Position numbers and translations under genes: made by a program. The notes under the pieces were generated by a model. That model was not told where the DNA came from. It worked only from the letters and a program-made list of their open reading frames with translations, and made no database searches. Below are positions 1 to 7,476 of a stretch of 11,129 bases of DNA, in pieces. This DNA comes from Mesorhizobium_B sp964242945. Its GTDB lineage: Bacteria; Pseudomonadota; Alphaproteobacteria; Rhizobiales; Rhizobiaceae. The stretch covers positions 1-11,129 of the forward strand of contig CAXTCF010000127.1 of assembly GCA_964242945.1 (NCBI GenBank). The letters run 5' to 3'. Position 1 is the stretch's first letter, and each line of letters opens with the position of its first letter.

Positions 1-1966
1 CACCCAACGGCGCGCCGTTGGCAAGCCAGCGGAACGGCGCCCGCCCACCCTGAAGCTTGAGCGCGAGCGGTGACGCCACCCCGGAGGCGGCGGCAAGATC
101 GACATGCGCGCCGTTCGGCGGAAACACGATCTGCGGCGCCGGCTCGCGCGGCGCGACCGCAGCCAACCCATCCGCGTCGGCGCCGAAGCGCTGGAGCGTG
201 ACCGGCAGCTGCTCCGGGGACTGCCGGAAGGCGCCGCCCGGCGCACGGGGCAGCGGCACGGCCGAAAGGCCGGAGCGCGCAAAAGCTTCGAACAGGATCG
301 GTGCCGCCGAAGCGAAGCCGGTCAGGTCGGGAACCGAGCCGCCGTCCGCGCGCCCGACCCAGACGCCGAGCACATGCCGTCCGTCATAGCCGACCGACCA
401 TGCGTCGCGGTAGCCGTAGGAGGTTCCCGTCTTGTAGGCGATGCCGCGGGGCGCAGCGCCCTTCGGCGGCACCACGCCGGAAAGGATGTCGGCCACCTGC
501 CACGCCGCCTGCTCGTCCAGCACGAGCCCATCCGGCAGCGGCAGGGGCGCCGTCTTCTCAGAGCCGTCGCGCAGGACGTGCGCGCGGCCGCCATTGGCGA
601 GCCCTGTGTAGATCTCCACGAGCTCGCTCACAGTTATACATACTCCGCCCAAGCCGATCGCCAGCCCCGGCGCTTCGCCGGGCGGCAGGACAGGCGTCAC
701 GCCGGCCTGGCGGAAGCGCGTGACGAGGCGGGCCGGGCCGACCGCGTCGAGCAGCCGGATCGCAGGCACGTTCAGCGACATCTGCAAGGCCTGGCGGATG
801 GAGACGTCGCCCTGGTAGCCCATGTCGAAATTCTGCGGCCGATAGCCGTTGAAGTCGGCGGGCCGGTCCGCGATGATCGTCGCCTGCGCGACCATGCCCT
901 GCTCGAAGGCCAGGCCGTAGATGAAAGGCTTCAGCGTCGAGCCGGGCGAGCGCACCGCGCGCGTCATGTCGATCCAGCCGGAGCGGGCGGAGGCGAAGAA
1001 GTCGGCCGAGCCGACCTCGCCCAGGATCTCGCCCGTCTTGGCATCCGCCATCACCATGGCGACGGAAAGCTTTGGCCCAAGCTTGCGCGCGGACTCGCGT
1101 GCCACCGCCTCCAGCCCCGCCTGGACCGAGCGCTCGACCGTCAGCTTGCGCCCCGGTGCGCCATTGCGCAAGGCAGCTTCCGCGACATGGGCCGCGAAGG
1201 CGGGAAGCACCAGCCGCATGGTCGGCACGGCCTCCTCCCCGGCCCGGCCAGCCTCGCCCGCATTGAGGACGCCTGCTGAGATCATGCGCTGGAGCACGCG
1301 GTCGCGCGCCGCCTTTGCCTGTGCCGGATAGCGGTCCGGCCTGCGGCGTTCGGGAAGCTGCGGCAGCGACACCAGCAGGGCAGCCTGGGCTGTCGTGAGC
1401 CGCTTCGGCTCCTTGCCGAACCAGGCAAGCGACGCGGCGCGCACGCCTTCCAGGTTGCCGCCATACGGCGCCAGCGTGAGATAGCGCTGGAGGATTTCCT
1501 CCTTCGACCATTTCCGCTCGATCTGCACAGCGCGGAACATCTGGCGGGCCTTGGCCCAAAGCGAGCGTTCCGTGCGCGGCTCGATCAGGCGCGCAAGCTG
1601 CATGGACAGCGTGGAGCCGCCGGACACGATGCGGCCATGCGTGACGAACTGCCCGGCCGCGCGAACCAGCGCCAGCAGATCGACGCCGCCGTGCTCGTAG
1701 AAGCGCTTGTCCTCATAGGCGATCAGCATGCGGACGAGGGCGGGGTCCACGCTCGCGGGTTCGGTCGCCAGCCGCCAGCGCTTGTCCGGCGTGGCGAAAG
1801 CTCTCAGCAGCGCGCCGTTGCGATCGAGGACTTCGGTCGAAACGGTGAAGTCGGCGGGCAGGGGATAGGCGCGGTCGAGCTCCAGGAAGCCCAGCCAGCC
1901 GAGGCCAGCAAGCGCGGCGACGCCTGCGCCCGCACCGGCAGCCAGCTTGAGGGAAAAGAAGCGCAT
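1..1966 (-). CDS. pbpC: Penicillin-binding protein 1C (bifunctional transglycosylase/transpeptidase), partial at the C-terminus
   Basis: This is a class A penicillin-binding protein, which polymerises lipid II glycan strands and cross-links peptides in the periplasm. The frame was translated by hand and is open from the start to the window edge, giving 655 residues with no stop. Residues 8-29 form an uncleaved N-terminal membrane anchor. The transglycosylase (GT51) domain carries EDKRFYEHGGVD at 85-96, with E85 as the expected catalytic glutamate, and GGSTLSMQLAR at 116-126. The transpeptidase domain has the three penicillin-binding motifs: STLK at 343-346 (nucleophile S343), SLN at 397-399 and KTGTS at 512-516. 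From about residue 565 the sequence fits the PBP1C-specific C-terminal domain (BiPBP_C), including FRWLANGAPL near the edge. E. coli PBP1C is about 770 residues, so some tens of residues are probably missing. ATG 1966 was chosen because an AGGA lies 7 nt upstream; GTG 1981 in the same frame is the alternative. The gene begins 104 bp after alaS ends, with no convincing terminator between them, so read-through from alaS is possible. In E. coli pbpC follows the alpha-2-macroglobulin gene yfhM; here the upstream neighbour is alaS. Confidence 0.93.
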   Translation of the reverse strand, partial: MRFFSLKLAAGAGAGVAALAGLGWLGFLELDRAYPLPADFTVSTEVLDRNGALLRAFATPDKRWRLATEPASVDPALVRMLIAYEDKRFYEHGGVDLLALVRAAGQFVTHGRIVSGGSTLSMQLARLIEPRTERSLWAKARQMFRAVQIERKWSKEEILQRYLTLAPYGGNLEGVRAASLAWFGKEPKRLTTAQAALLVSLPQLPERRRPDRYPAQAKAARDRVLQRMISAGVLNAGEAGRAGEEAVPTMRLVLPAFAAHVAEAALRNGAPGRKLTVERSVQAGLEAVARESARKLGPKLSVAMVMADAKTGEILGEVGSADFFASARSGWIDMTRAVRSPGSTLKPFIYGLAFEQGMVAQATIIADRPADFNGYRPQNFDMGYQGDVSIRQALQMSLNVPAIRLLDAVGPARLVTRFRQAGVTPVLPPGEAPGLAIGLGGVCITVSELVEIYTGLANGGRAHVLRDGSEKTAPLPLPDGLVLDEQAAWQVADILSGVVPPKGAAPRGIAYKTGTSYGYRDAWSVGYDGRHVLGVWVGRADGGSVPDLTGFASAAPILFEAFARSGLSAVPLPRAPGGAFRQSPEQLPVTLQRFGADADGLAAVAPREPAPQIVFPPNGAHVDLAAASGVASPLALKLQGGRAPFRWLANGAPLG

Positions 1967-2070
1967 CGCCGCATCCTGCACCCGCGCTGCCTCCGCGGCA
2001 ATCGCGAAGGCATTCAGCCGCTGCTTTCGCAGGCGCGTGTTTCAGGAGCGCGCCGCGCGGCCTGCCTATG

Positions 2071-4740
2071 TCAACCAGCCAAGGCGAGCTTGACGGCCTG
2101 GATCGCAGCGTCCGCCTTCGCCCCGTCCGGCCCGCCGGCCTGCGCCATGTCCGGCCGCCCCCCGCCGCCTTGGCCGCCCAGCGCAGCGGAAGCTTTTCGC
2201 ACCAGATCGACGGCGCTGAAGCGGCCCGTGAGATCCTCCGTGACACCCACCACGACACTCGCCTTGTTGTCCTCGCCCGTCCCGACGAAGACGACCACGC
2301 CGGAGCCGAGCGATTTCTTGCCCGCATCCGCCAGCGGCTTCAGGTCCTTGGGCGCGACGCCGGACACTGCCTTGCCGAGGAAGTTGACGCCGTCCACCGA
2401 TTCATGCGCCTGCGCATTGCTTGCGCCATTTCCTGCGCCGCCGCCAAAGGCCAATTGCCGCTTGGCCTCGACAAGCTCGCGCTCCAGCCTGCGCCGCTCC
2501 TCCACCAGGGCTTCCACGCGGGCAGGGGCATCGGCGGCCGAGACCTTCAGGCTGGCCGCGATCGCCTTCAGCCGGCGGTCCTGCTCGTCCATGTGGCGGC
2601 GGGCGGCCTCGCCCGTCAGCGCCTCGATGCGCCGCACGCCGGCGGCCACCGCGCTGTCGGATAGAACGCGGACGATGCCGATGTCTCCGGTCGCGGCGAC
2701 ATGCGTGCCGCCGCAAAGCTCGATGGAGTAAGGCTTTCCGGCCTTCTCGCCCTCCTCCGCGACGCCCATCGACACCACGCGGACCTCGTCGCCGTATTTT
2801 TCGCCGAACAGCGCCATGGCGCCTTCCGCGATGGCGTCGTCCGGCGTCATCAGCCGCGTGGTGACGGGGGTATTCTGGCGGATGACGGCGTTGGCCATCG
2901 CCTCCACGGCTTCCAACTCGTCCCCGCTGATCGGCTTCTGGTGCGAGACGTCGAAGCGCAGCCGCTCCGGCGCGACAAGCGAGCCCTTTTGCGCGACGTG
3001 ACGGCCCAACGTTGCGCGCAGAGCCTCATGCAGCAGGTGGGTCGCGGAGTGGTTGGCGCGCAGGCGCGACCGTCTGACGTGGTCCACCTTCAGTTCAGCG
3101 GCCGCGCCGAGCTTCACCATGCCTTCGCGCACCTCGCCGACATGGACGAAGAGGCCGTCCGCCTTCTTCTGCGTGTCGGTGATGGCGACCACAAAGCCGT
3201 CGCCGGTCATCGTGCCGGTGTCGCCCTGCTGGCCGCCTGACTCGGCGTAGAACGGCGTCTGGTTGACGACGATCTGCACGGCCTCGCCGGCCTGCGCCGC
3301 CGCCGCCTCGCCCCCGCCGAAGACGATCGCCTGGATCACGCCTTCCGCGGCTTCCGTATCGTAGCCCAGGAACTCGGTCGCCCCGGTCTTCTCGCGGATG
3401 CCGAACCAGATGTTCTCCGTCGCCGCCTCGCCGGAGCCGGTCCAATGGGCACGCGCTTCCGCCTTCTGCCGCTCCATCGCCGCGTCGAAACCGGCGAGAT
3501 CGACGGAAATGCCGCGCTGGCGCAGGGCATCCTGCGTGAGGTCGAGGGGGAAGCCGAAGGTGTCGTAGAGCCGGAACGCCGTTTCGCCGGAAAGGCTGTC
3601 GCCTTCGTGCAAGCTCTCCGTCGCTTCACCCAACAGGCCAAGGCCGCGCGCCAAGGTCTTGCGGAAGCGTGTTTCTTCCAGCTTCAGCGTTTCGGTGATC
3701 AGCGCCTGGCCGCGCACCAGTTCGGGGTAAGCCTGTCCCATCTCGCGGACTAGGGCGGGGACCAGCTTCCACATAAGCGGCTCGGAAGCGCCCAGCAGCT
3801 GCGCATGGCGCATGGCGCGCCGCATGATACGGCGCAGCACGTAGCCACGCCCCTCGTTGGAGGGCAGCACGCCGTCCGCGACCAGGAACGCCGAGGAGCG
3901 CAGGTGGTCGGCGATGACGCGATACGACGCGACGTTGTCGTCCTCCGGGCCGCGGCCGAGCGCGGAGGAGACGGCGTCGATCAAGGTGCGGAACAGGTCG
4001 GTCTCGAAGACGCTGTCCACCCCTTGCAGGATGGAAGCCATGCGCTCCAGCCCCATGCCGGTGTCGATCGACGGACGCGGGAGAGGCAGCCGCTCCTCCT
4101 TCGTCACCTGCTCGAACTGCATGAAGACGAGGTTCCAGAACTCCAGGAAGCGGTCGCCATCCTCCTCCGGGCTGCCGGGCGGGCCCCCGAAAATGTGCTC
4201 GCCGCGGTCGATGAAGATCTCGGAGCAGGGGCCGCACGGGCCGGTGTCGCCCATCGCCCAGAAATTGTCGGAGGTCGGGATGCGGATGATGCGGTCGTCG
4301 GAAAAGCCCGCGATCTTCCTCCAGTAACCGGCAGCCTCGTCGTCCGTGTGATAGACGGTGACGAGCAGCTTGTCCTTCGGCAGCCCGAACTCGCGGGTGA
4401 TCAGATTCCAGGCAAGCTCGATAGCGCGTTCCTTGAAGTAGTCGCCGAACGAGAAGTTGCCGAGCATCTCGAAGAAGGTGAGGTGGCGCGCGGTGTAGCC
4501 GACATTGTCGAGATCGTTGTGCTTGCCGCCGGCCCGCACCGATTTCTGCGCCGTGGTCGCGCGGGAATACGGCCGCCTCTCCAGCCCCGTAAAGACGTTC
4601 TTGAATTGCACCATCCCCGCATTGGTGAACATCAGCGTCGGGTCGTTGCGCGGCACGAGCGGGCTGGAAGCCACAACCTCGTGGCCGTTCTTGGCGAAAT
4701 ATTCGAGAAAGGCCGAACGGATTTCGTTGACGCCGGTCAT
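2071..4740 (-). CDS. alaS: Alanyl-tRNA synthetase
   Basis: This cytoplasmic class II aminoacyl-tRNA synthetase charges tRNA-Ala with alanine and edits mischarged Ser- and Gly-tRNA-Ala. The protein has 889 residues, close to the usual 870-890. The catalytic core at the N-terminus includes motif 1 around 32-43 (NDPTLMFTNAGM), the motif 2 region around 89-107 (FFEMLGNFSFGDYF) and motif 3 with GLERMASI at 230-237. The editing domain has its full zinc-ligand set: H564 and H568 in NHSATH, and C676 and H680 in CGGTH. A coiled-coil-like stretch at about 740-762 leads into the DHHA1/C-Ala domain, which ends with the conserved GGGGRPDMAQAGG near 858-870. Nothing appears truncated or mutated. ATG 4740 gives the standard family N-terminus (MTGVNEIRSAFLEYF), although there is no clear Shine-Dalgarno before it. 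In many alphaproteobacteria alaS directly follows recA on the same strand; here both genes keep that orientation but an opposite-strand gene pair lies between them. Confidence 0.98.
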   Translation of the reverse strand: MTGVNEIRSAFLEYFAKNGHEVVASSPLVPRNDPTLMFTNAGMVQFKNVFTGLERRPYSRATTAQKSVRAGGKHNDLDNVGYTARHLTFFEMLGNFSFGDYFKERAIELAWNLITREFGLPKDKLLVTVYHTDDEAAGYWRKIAGFSDDRIIRIPTSDNFWAMGDTGPCGPCSEIFIDRGEHIFGGPPGSPEEDGDRFLEFWNLVFMQFEQVTKEERLPLPRPSIDTGMGLERMASILQGVDSVFETDLFRTLIDAVSSALGRGPEDDNVASYRVIADHLRSSAFLVADGVLPSNEGRGYVLRRIMRRAMRHAQLLGASEPLMWKLVPALVREMGQAYPELVRGQALITETLKLEETRFRKTLARGLGLLGEATESLHEGDSLSGETAFRLYDTFGFPLDLTQDALRQRGISVDLAGFDAAMERQKAEARAHWTGSGEAATENIWFGIREKTGATEFLGYDTEAAEGVIQAIVFGGGEAAAAQAGEAVQIVVNQTPFYAESGGQQGDTGTMTGDGFVVAITDTQKKADGLFVHVGEVREGMVKLGAAAELKVDHVRRSRLRANHSATHLLHEALRATLGRHVAQKGSLVAPERLRFDVSHQKPISGDELEAVEAMANAVIRQNTPVTTRLMTPDDAIAEGAMALFGEKYGDEVRVVSMGVAEEGEKAGKPYSIELCGGTHVAATGDIGIVRVLSDSAVAAGVRRIEALTGEAARRHMDEQDRRLKAIAASLKVSAADAPARVEALVEERRRLERELVEAKRQLAFGGGAGNGASNAQAHESVDGVNFLGKAVSGVAPKDLKPLADAGKKSLGSGVVVFVGTGEDNKASVVVGVTEDLTGRFSAVDLVRKASAALGGQGGGGRPDMAQAGGPDGAKADAAIQAVKLALAG

Positions 4741-4802
4741 TTCGGGAACACCGTGATTTGTCTGCTAGATTTGATTTTCATCCCCGGCGGGCGGGAAGCT
4801 GG

Positions 4803-4831
4803 CTTTTATCTGGGCGGGGCAATGCTGTCCA
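4803..4831 (-). promoter_or_regulatory. Candidate sigma-70-type promoter of alaS
   Basis: On the minus strand, TGGACA (4831-4826) matches 5 of 6 bases of the TTGACA box. It is separated by exactly 17 bp from TAAAAG (4808-4803), which matches 4 of 6 bases of TATAAT. Transcription would start near 4796, giving a leader of roughly 55 nt before the alaS start codon. The assignment is by consensus only. It would mean alaS has its own promoter and does not depend on read-through from recA, whose transcript appears to stop at the terminator at 6159-6188. Confidence 0.4.
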
Positions 4832-4870
4832 GAAACCGCGGCTGAAGGTGCCTGCACGCGGAGCGAAAGT

Positions 4871-4931
4871 CGCGCATTGGTGGAGCCGGTCTTCGGCACC
4901 GATGTGTTGAACCGCGCATCAGTGCTGCCGG
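4871..4931. repeat. Imperfect 19-bp direct repeat, 42-bp period
   Basis: Copies lie at 4871-4889 (starting CGCGCATTGGTG) and 4913-4931 (starting CGCGCATCAGTG) and agree at 15 of 19 positions; both end in GCCGG. Their starts are 42 bp apart, close to four helical turns, so both would face the same side of the DNA. That spacing would suit a pair of protein-binding sites upstream of the methyltransferase gene, but the role is inferred only from position. Confidence 0.35.
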
Positions 4932-4945
4932 GCCGATGCAGGCTT

Positions 4946-4960
4946 ATACGTAACACGTAT
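4946..4960. promoter_or_regulatory. 15-bp palindrome, possible operator upstream of the methyltransferase gene
   Basis: ATACGT and ACGTAT form a perfect 6-bp inverted repeat around a 3-bp centre (AAC). The site lies 105 bp before the methyltransferase ATG and overlaps TATACG (4945-4950), a -10-like sequence. It resembles a dimeric repressor half-site pair, but no adjacent regulator gene is present and the binding protein cannot be named. Confidence 0.3.
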
Positions 4961-5064
4961 GTCTTTGCGATGAGGTTTTCTGCTATGTCTCGGAATTTCA
5001 AGAACTGGGATAGGTGCCGTTCCGCGCATGCCGACCCGGTTACGGCAGGCGGACGGGCCAAGGC

Positions 5065-5739
5065 ATGAAGGATGACCCAGTCGATATCTGGTCGAGCGAG
5101 TACTCAACCAAGTACGAAGGTGCGAACTACGGTCCGGGCCTCGCCGGCTGGGTTATGCGATCCAGTCACGAACTCATCGAAATGCCCTTTCACGCGGAGG
5201 CGTTTTTTGGCCAGGTCGTGGAAGTCGGTGCGGGATCTGGCGTGCATTTCAAATCCGTCCGGCACCAATTCGCCGAATATCGGATGACGGACTTCAGCGA
5301 CCAAATGTTGCGGCAAGCGCAGGAGCGCGCATCAAATCCGAGGGTTACAGTGAGCGTCGAGGATGCCGCGAAACTTTCTTTTGCCGATGCGTCCTTTGAT
5401 CGCTTGATCGCCACGCACCTTCTCGAACATCTCTACCGCCCGCATGAGGTCCTCAGAGAGTGGGCTCGCGTGGTGAAACCTGGAGGTATCATCTCGATTG
5501 TATTGCCCTGCGACCCCGGGCTTGCGTGGCGTCTTGGCCGATACCTGGGACCGCGTCAGCGCGCGAAGAAGAACGGATTGGCCTATGATTACACGATGGC
5601 CCGCGAACACGTGAATAGCATCACGGGACTGATCGCGATGCTCCGTTATTACTTTGATGACCGATCAGAAGCATGGTGGCCGGCTCGCATCCCTTTCTCT
5701 GACATAAACCTGATTTATGCAGTGAATATACAGACGTGA
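5065..5739 (+). CDS. Class I SAM-dependent methyltransferase (Methyltransf_11 type)
   Basis: The protein has 224 residues and a Rossmann-type methyltransferase core. Motif I is VVEVGAGSG at 51-59, the glycine-rich loop that binds S-adenosylmethionine. An acidic position after strand 2 follows at MTDFSDQML (74-82), then VEDAAKLSFADASFD at 98-112, which would contact the adenine. A post-motif segment holds HLLEHL (118-123) and VVKPGG (136-141), typical of small-molecule and lipid/sugar methyltransferases. No signal peptide or membrane segment is seen, so it should be cytoplasmic. The substrate cannot be read from the sequence. ATG 5065 was preferred over in-frame ATG 5014 because the intervening 17 codons are arginine- and glycine-rich and unlike the family; neither start has a good Shine-Dalgarno. 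The stop overlaps the start of the next gene by 4 bp, so the two are very likely co-translated. The gene is lower in GC than recA and alaS and runs opposite to them, which suggests acquisition by transfer. Confidence 0.85.
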   Translation: MKDDPVDIWSSEYSTKYEGANYGPGLAGWVMRSSHELIEMPFHAEAFFGQVVEVGAGSGVHFKSVRHQFAEYRMTDFSDQMLRQAQERASNPRVTVSVEDAAKLSFADASFDRLIATHLLEHLYRPHEVLREWARVVKPGGIISIVLPCDPGLAWRLGRYLGPRQRAKKNGLAYDYTMAREHVNSITGLIAMLRYYFDDRSEAWWPARIPFSDINLIYAVNIQT

Positions 5740-6080
5740 ACAAGGCATATGCATATGCGTTGGTATTGCTCTGCGTTGCGGTATTGGCTGCTGGACAAAT
5801 CCTGTTCAAGGCGGTCAGCCTACGATTGAACGCTGGCCAATTTAGCCACCCTCAAACAATTGGGATGTTTCTTGGCGCCGGAGGTCTATATGCGGCCTCA
5901 ACCGTCATCTGGGTGCTGGCGCTTCGCAAGCTGCCTCTCAGCAGCGCGTATATGTTTATGAGCCTGGGGTTCGTCATTGTGCCCATTGCAGCTCATTTCT
6001 TCTTTGGTGAAGCAATCGAGTGGAAGCATGCAATCGCCACGTTGCTCGTCGTGACTGGCATCTTGGTGGCCGCACTTTGA
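5736..6080 (+). CDS. Small four-helix DMT/EamA-family membrane protein, ArnE/ArnF-like half-flippase candidate
   Basis: This 114-residue protein is almost entirely hydrophobic, with four predicted inner-membrane helices at about 4-26, 41-62, 68-90 and 97-114. The pattern (ALRKLPLSSAYMF at 62-74, then FGE at 90-92 before the last helix) is characteristic of single-domain DMT/EamA proteins. Among these, the ArnE/ArnF pair is implicated in flipping undecaprenyl-phosphate-linked aminoarabinose, and SMR proteins expel small cations. Family membership is well supported; the flippase role is inferred from length, motif and partner gene. It starts with GTG 5736 in the GTGA overlap with the methyltransferase stop and has no Shine-Dalgarno of its own, so translation probably depends on coupling. 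ArnE/ArnF work as a pair, but only one subunit is present, so it may form a homodimer or use a partner elsewhere. A GT2 glycosyltransferase, frequent beside such proteins, is absent. GC is 161 of 300 bases in 5761-6060, well below the surrounding genes. Confidence 0.8.
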   Translation: MNKAYAYALVLLCVAVLAAGQILFKAVSLRLNAGQFSHPQTIGMFLGAGGLYAASTVIWVLALRKLPLSSAYMFMSLGFVIVPIAAHFFFGEAIEWKHAIATLLVVTGILVAAL

Positions 6081-6158
6081 AGTTAGTTAAGCTCCCTGAT
6101 TGTACCCAGGCCGGAGGAACAGACACCAGATCGGCTCTTGAGCTGTAGGCACAAAGCG

Positions 6159-6188
6159 AAAAAGCCGCCGATATGGCTGCTGGCGGCT
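6159..6188 (-). terminator. Intrinsic terminator of recA
   Basis: On the minus strand, AGCCGCC (6188-6182) and GGCGGCT (6169-6163) form a 7-bp GC-rich stem with a 12-nt loop. The stem is followed at once by a run of Ts, TTTTT (6163-6159, the first T being part of the stem). It begins about 30 bp past the recA stop codon, the expected place. The plus strand lacks a T-run on the opposite side, so it should not efficiently stop transcripts of the rightward methyltransferase/flippase pair. Confidence 0.85.
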
Positions 6189-6216
6189 CACAAGCCTGAG
6201 GTTGTTTAACCGAAAC

Positions 6217-7287
<1,071 letters not shown>

Positions 7288-7290
7288 GAT

Positions 7291-7299
7291 ATCACCTCC
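7291..7299 (-). promoter_or_regulatory. Strong ribosome binding site of recA
   Basis: GGAGGTGAT on the minus strand matches nine consecutive bases complementary to the 3' end of 16S rRNA, with the GGAGG core 7 nt from ATG 7287. It is the best Shine-Dalgarno in the window, fixes the recA start, and fits a protein made in large amounts. Confidence 0.9.
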
Positions 7300-7342
7300 G
7301 GGTGGGGAAAGAAGGCGCGCGGCCTGCCTTTGTTGGAGGATT

Positions 7343-7371
7343 TATGTACCTGTTTTGTTCTCAATTTGCAA
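7343..7371 (-). promoter_or_regulatory. Candidate recA promoter
   Basis: On the minus strand TTGCAA (7371-7366) matches 4 of 6 bases of the -35 consensus and stands exactly 17 bp from TACATA (7348-7343), a weaker 3-of-6 match to the -10 box. The start of transcription would be near 7336, leaving a leader of about 49 nt that includes the Shine-Dalgarno. The spacer between the boxes holds most of the candidate LexA site, the geometry expected of a repressible SOS promoter. Confidence 0.55.
7346..7360 (-). promoter_or_regulatory. Candidate LexA (SOS) box of recA
   Basis: Minus strand GAACAAAACAGGTAC (GTAC-N7-GTTC on the plus strand) matches the alphaproteobacterial LexA site GAAC-N7-GAAC at 7 of 8 defined positions; the mismatch is T for A in the second half. 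It sits between the putative -35 and -10 boxes of recA, where bound LexA would block RNA polymerase. No lexA gene is in the window. Confidence 0.6.
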
Positions 7372-7384
7372 GGGAGGAAGCGGC

Positions 7385-7420
7385 AAAGAAGGTGGATCGA
7401 ACAAAGATTTTCATCCACCT
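7385..7420 (-). terminator. Probable terminator of the wzm-wzt-wzt operon
   Basis: AGGTGGAT (7390-7397) and ATCCACCT (7413-7420) form a perfect 8-bp stem; inside it GAA (7399-7401) can also pair with TTC (7410-7412). Read on the minus strand, the stem is followed by a moderate T-rich tail (TTCTTT). It starts about 57 bp past the second wzt stop and ends before the recA -35 box, so it would insulate recA from the export operon. The tail is weaker than that of the recA terminator. Confidence 0.55.
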
Positions 7421-7476
7421 CGGTCAGAACTCCCGAACCCGTCGGGCCTCCAAGACCGTGAAGCTTCCGAGCGGCT

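Larger units (their letters stand above)
4741..5064. other. Intergenic region between divergent alaS and the methyltransferase gene
   Basis: This 324-bp stretch separates alaS (leftward) from the methyltransferase (rightward), so it should carry promoters for both. It contains the candidate alaS promoter (4803-4831), an imperfect direct repeat (4871-4931) and a short palindrome (4946-4960). No confident promoter for the rightward gene was found: TATACG at 4945-4950 resembles a -10 box, but no -35 box sits at the right distance. Both strands carry open frames here, including a 98-codon minus frame at 4765-5061 that extends past this region's palindrome. None resembles a known protein, and I read the stretch as non-coding. 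Confidence 0.6.

Noticed and set aside
4..21. Perfect 18-bp palindrome CCAACGGCGCGCCGTTGG near the left edge
   Set aside because: It lies inside the pbpC coding frame and encodes the conserved segment ANGAPL; it is GC-rich coding sequence that happens to be self-complementary, with no T-run or regulatory context.
624..650. Short AT-rich patch inside pbpC
   Set aside because: The reading frame continues through it with a sensible family sequence; it looks like local codon choice, not an insertion or internal promoter.
104..1279. Long plus-strand open frame of 391 codons opposite pbpC
   Set aside because: It is a high-GC shadow: the minus-strand frame carries all the PBP1C motifs, while this one is arginine-rich and matches no family.
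1967..2070. Possible hairpin (GGCGCG...CGCGCC) between alaS and pbpC
   Set aside because: The stem is not followed by a T-run on the minus strand, so it does not qualify as an intrinsic terminator.
3805..4845. Plus-strand open frame of 346 codons opposite alaS
   Set aside because: It is the antisense of well-conserved AlaS codons and shows no recognisable domain.
4765..5061. Minus-strand 98-codon frame with repeated GSTDAR/GSTNAR
   Set aside because: The amino-acid repeat just mirrors the 42-bp DNA repeat; the frame overlaps the alaS promoter region, has no good ribosome binding site and resembles nothing known.
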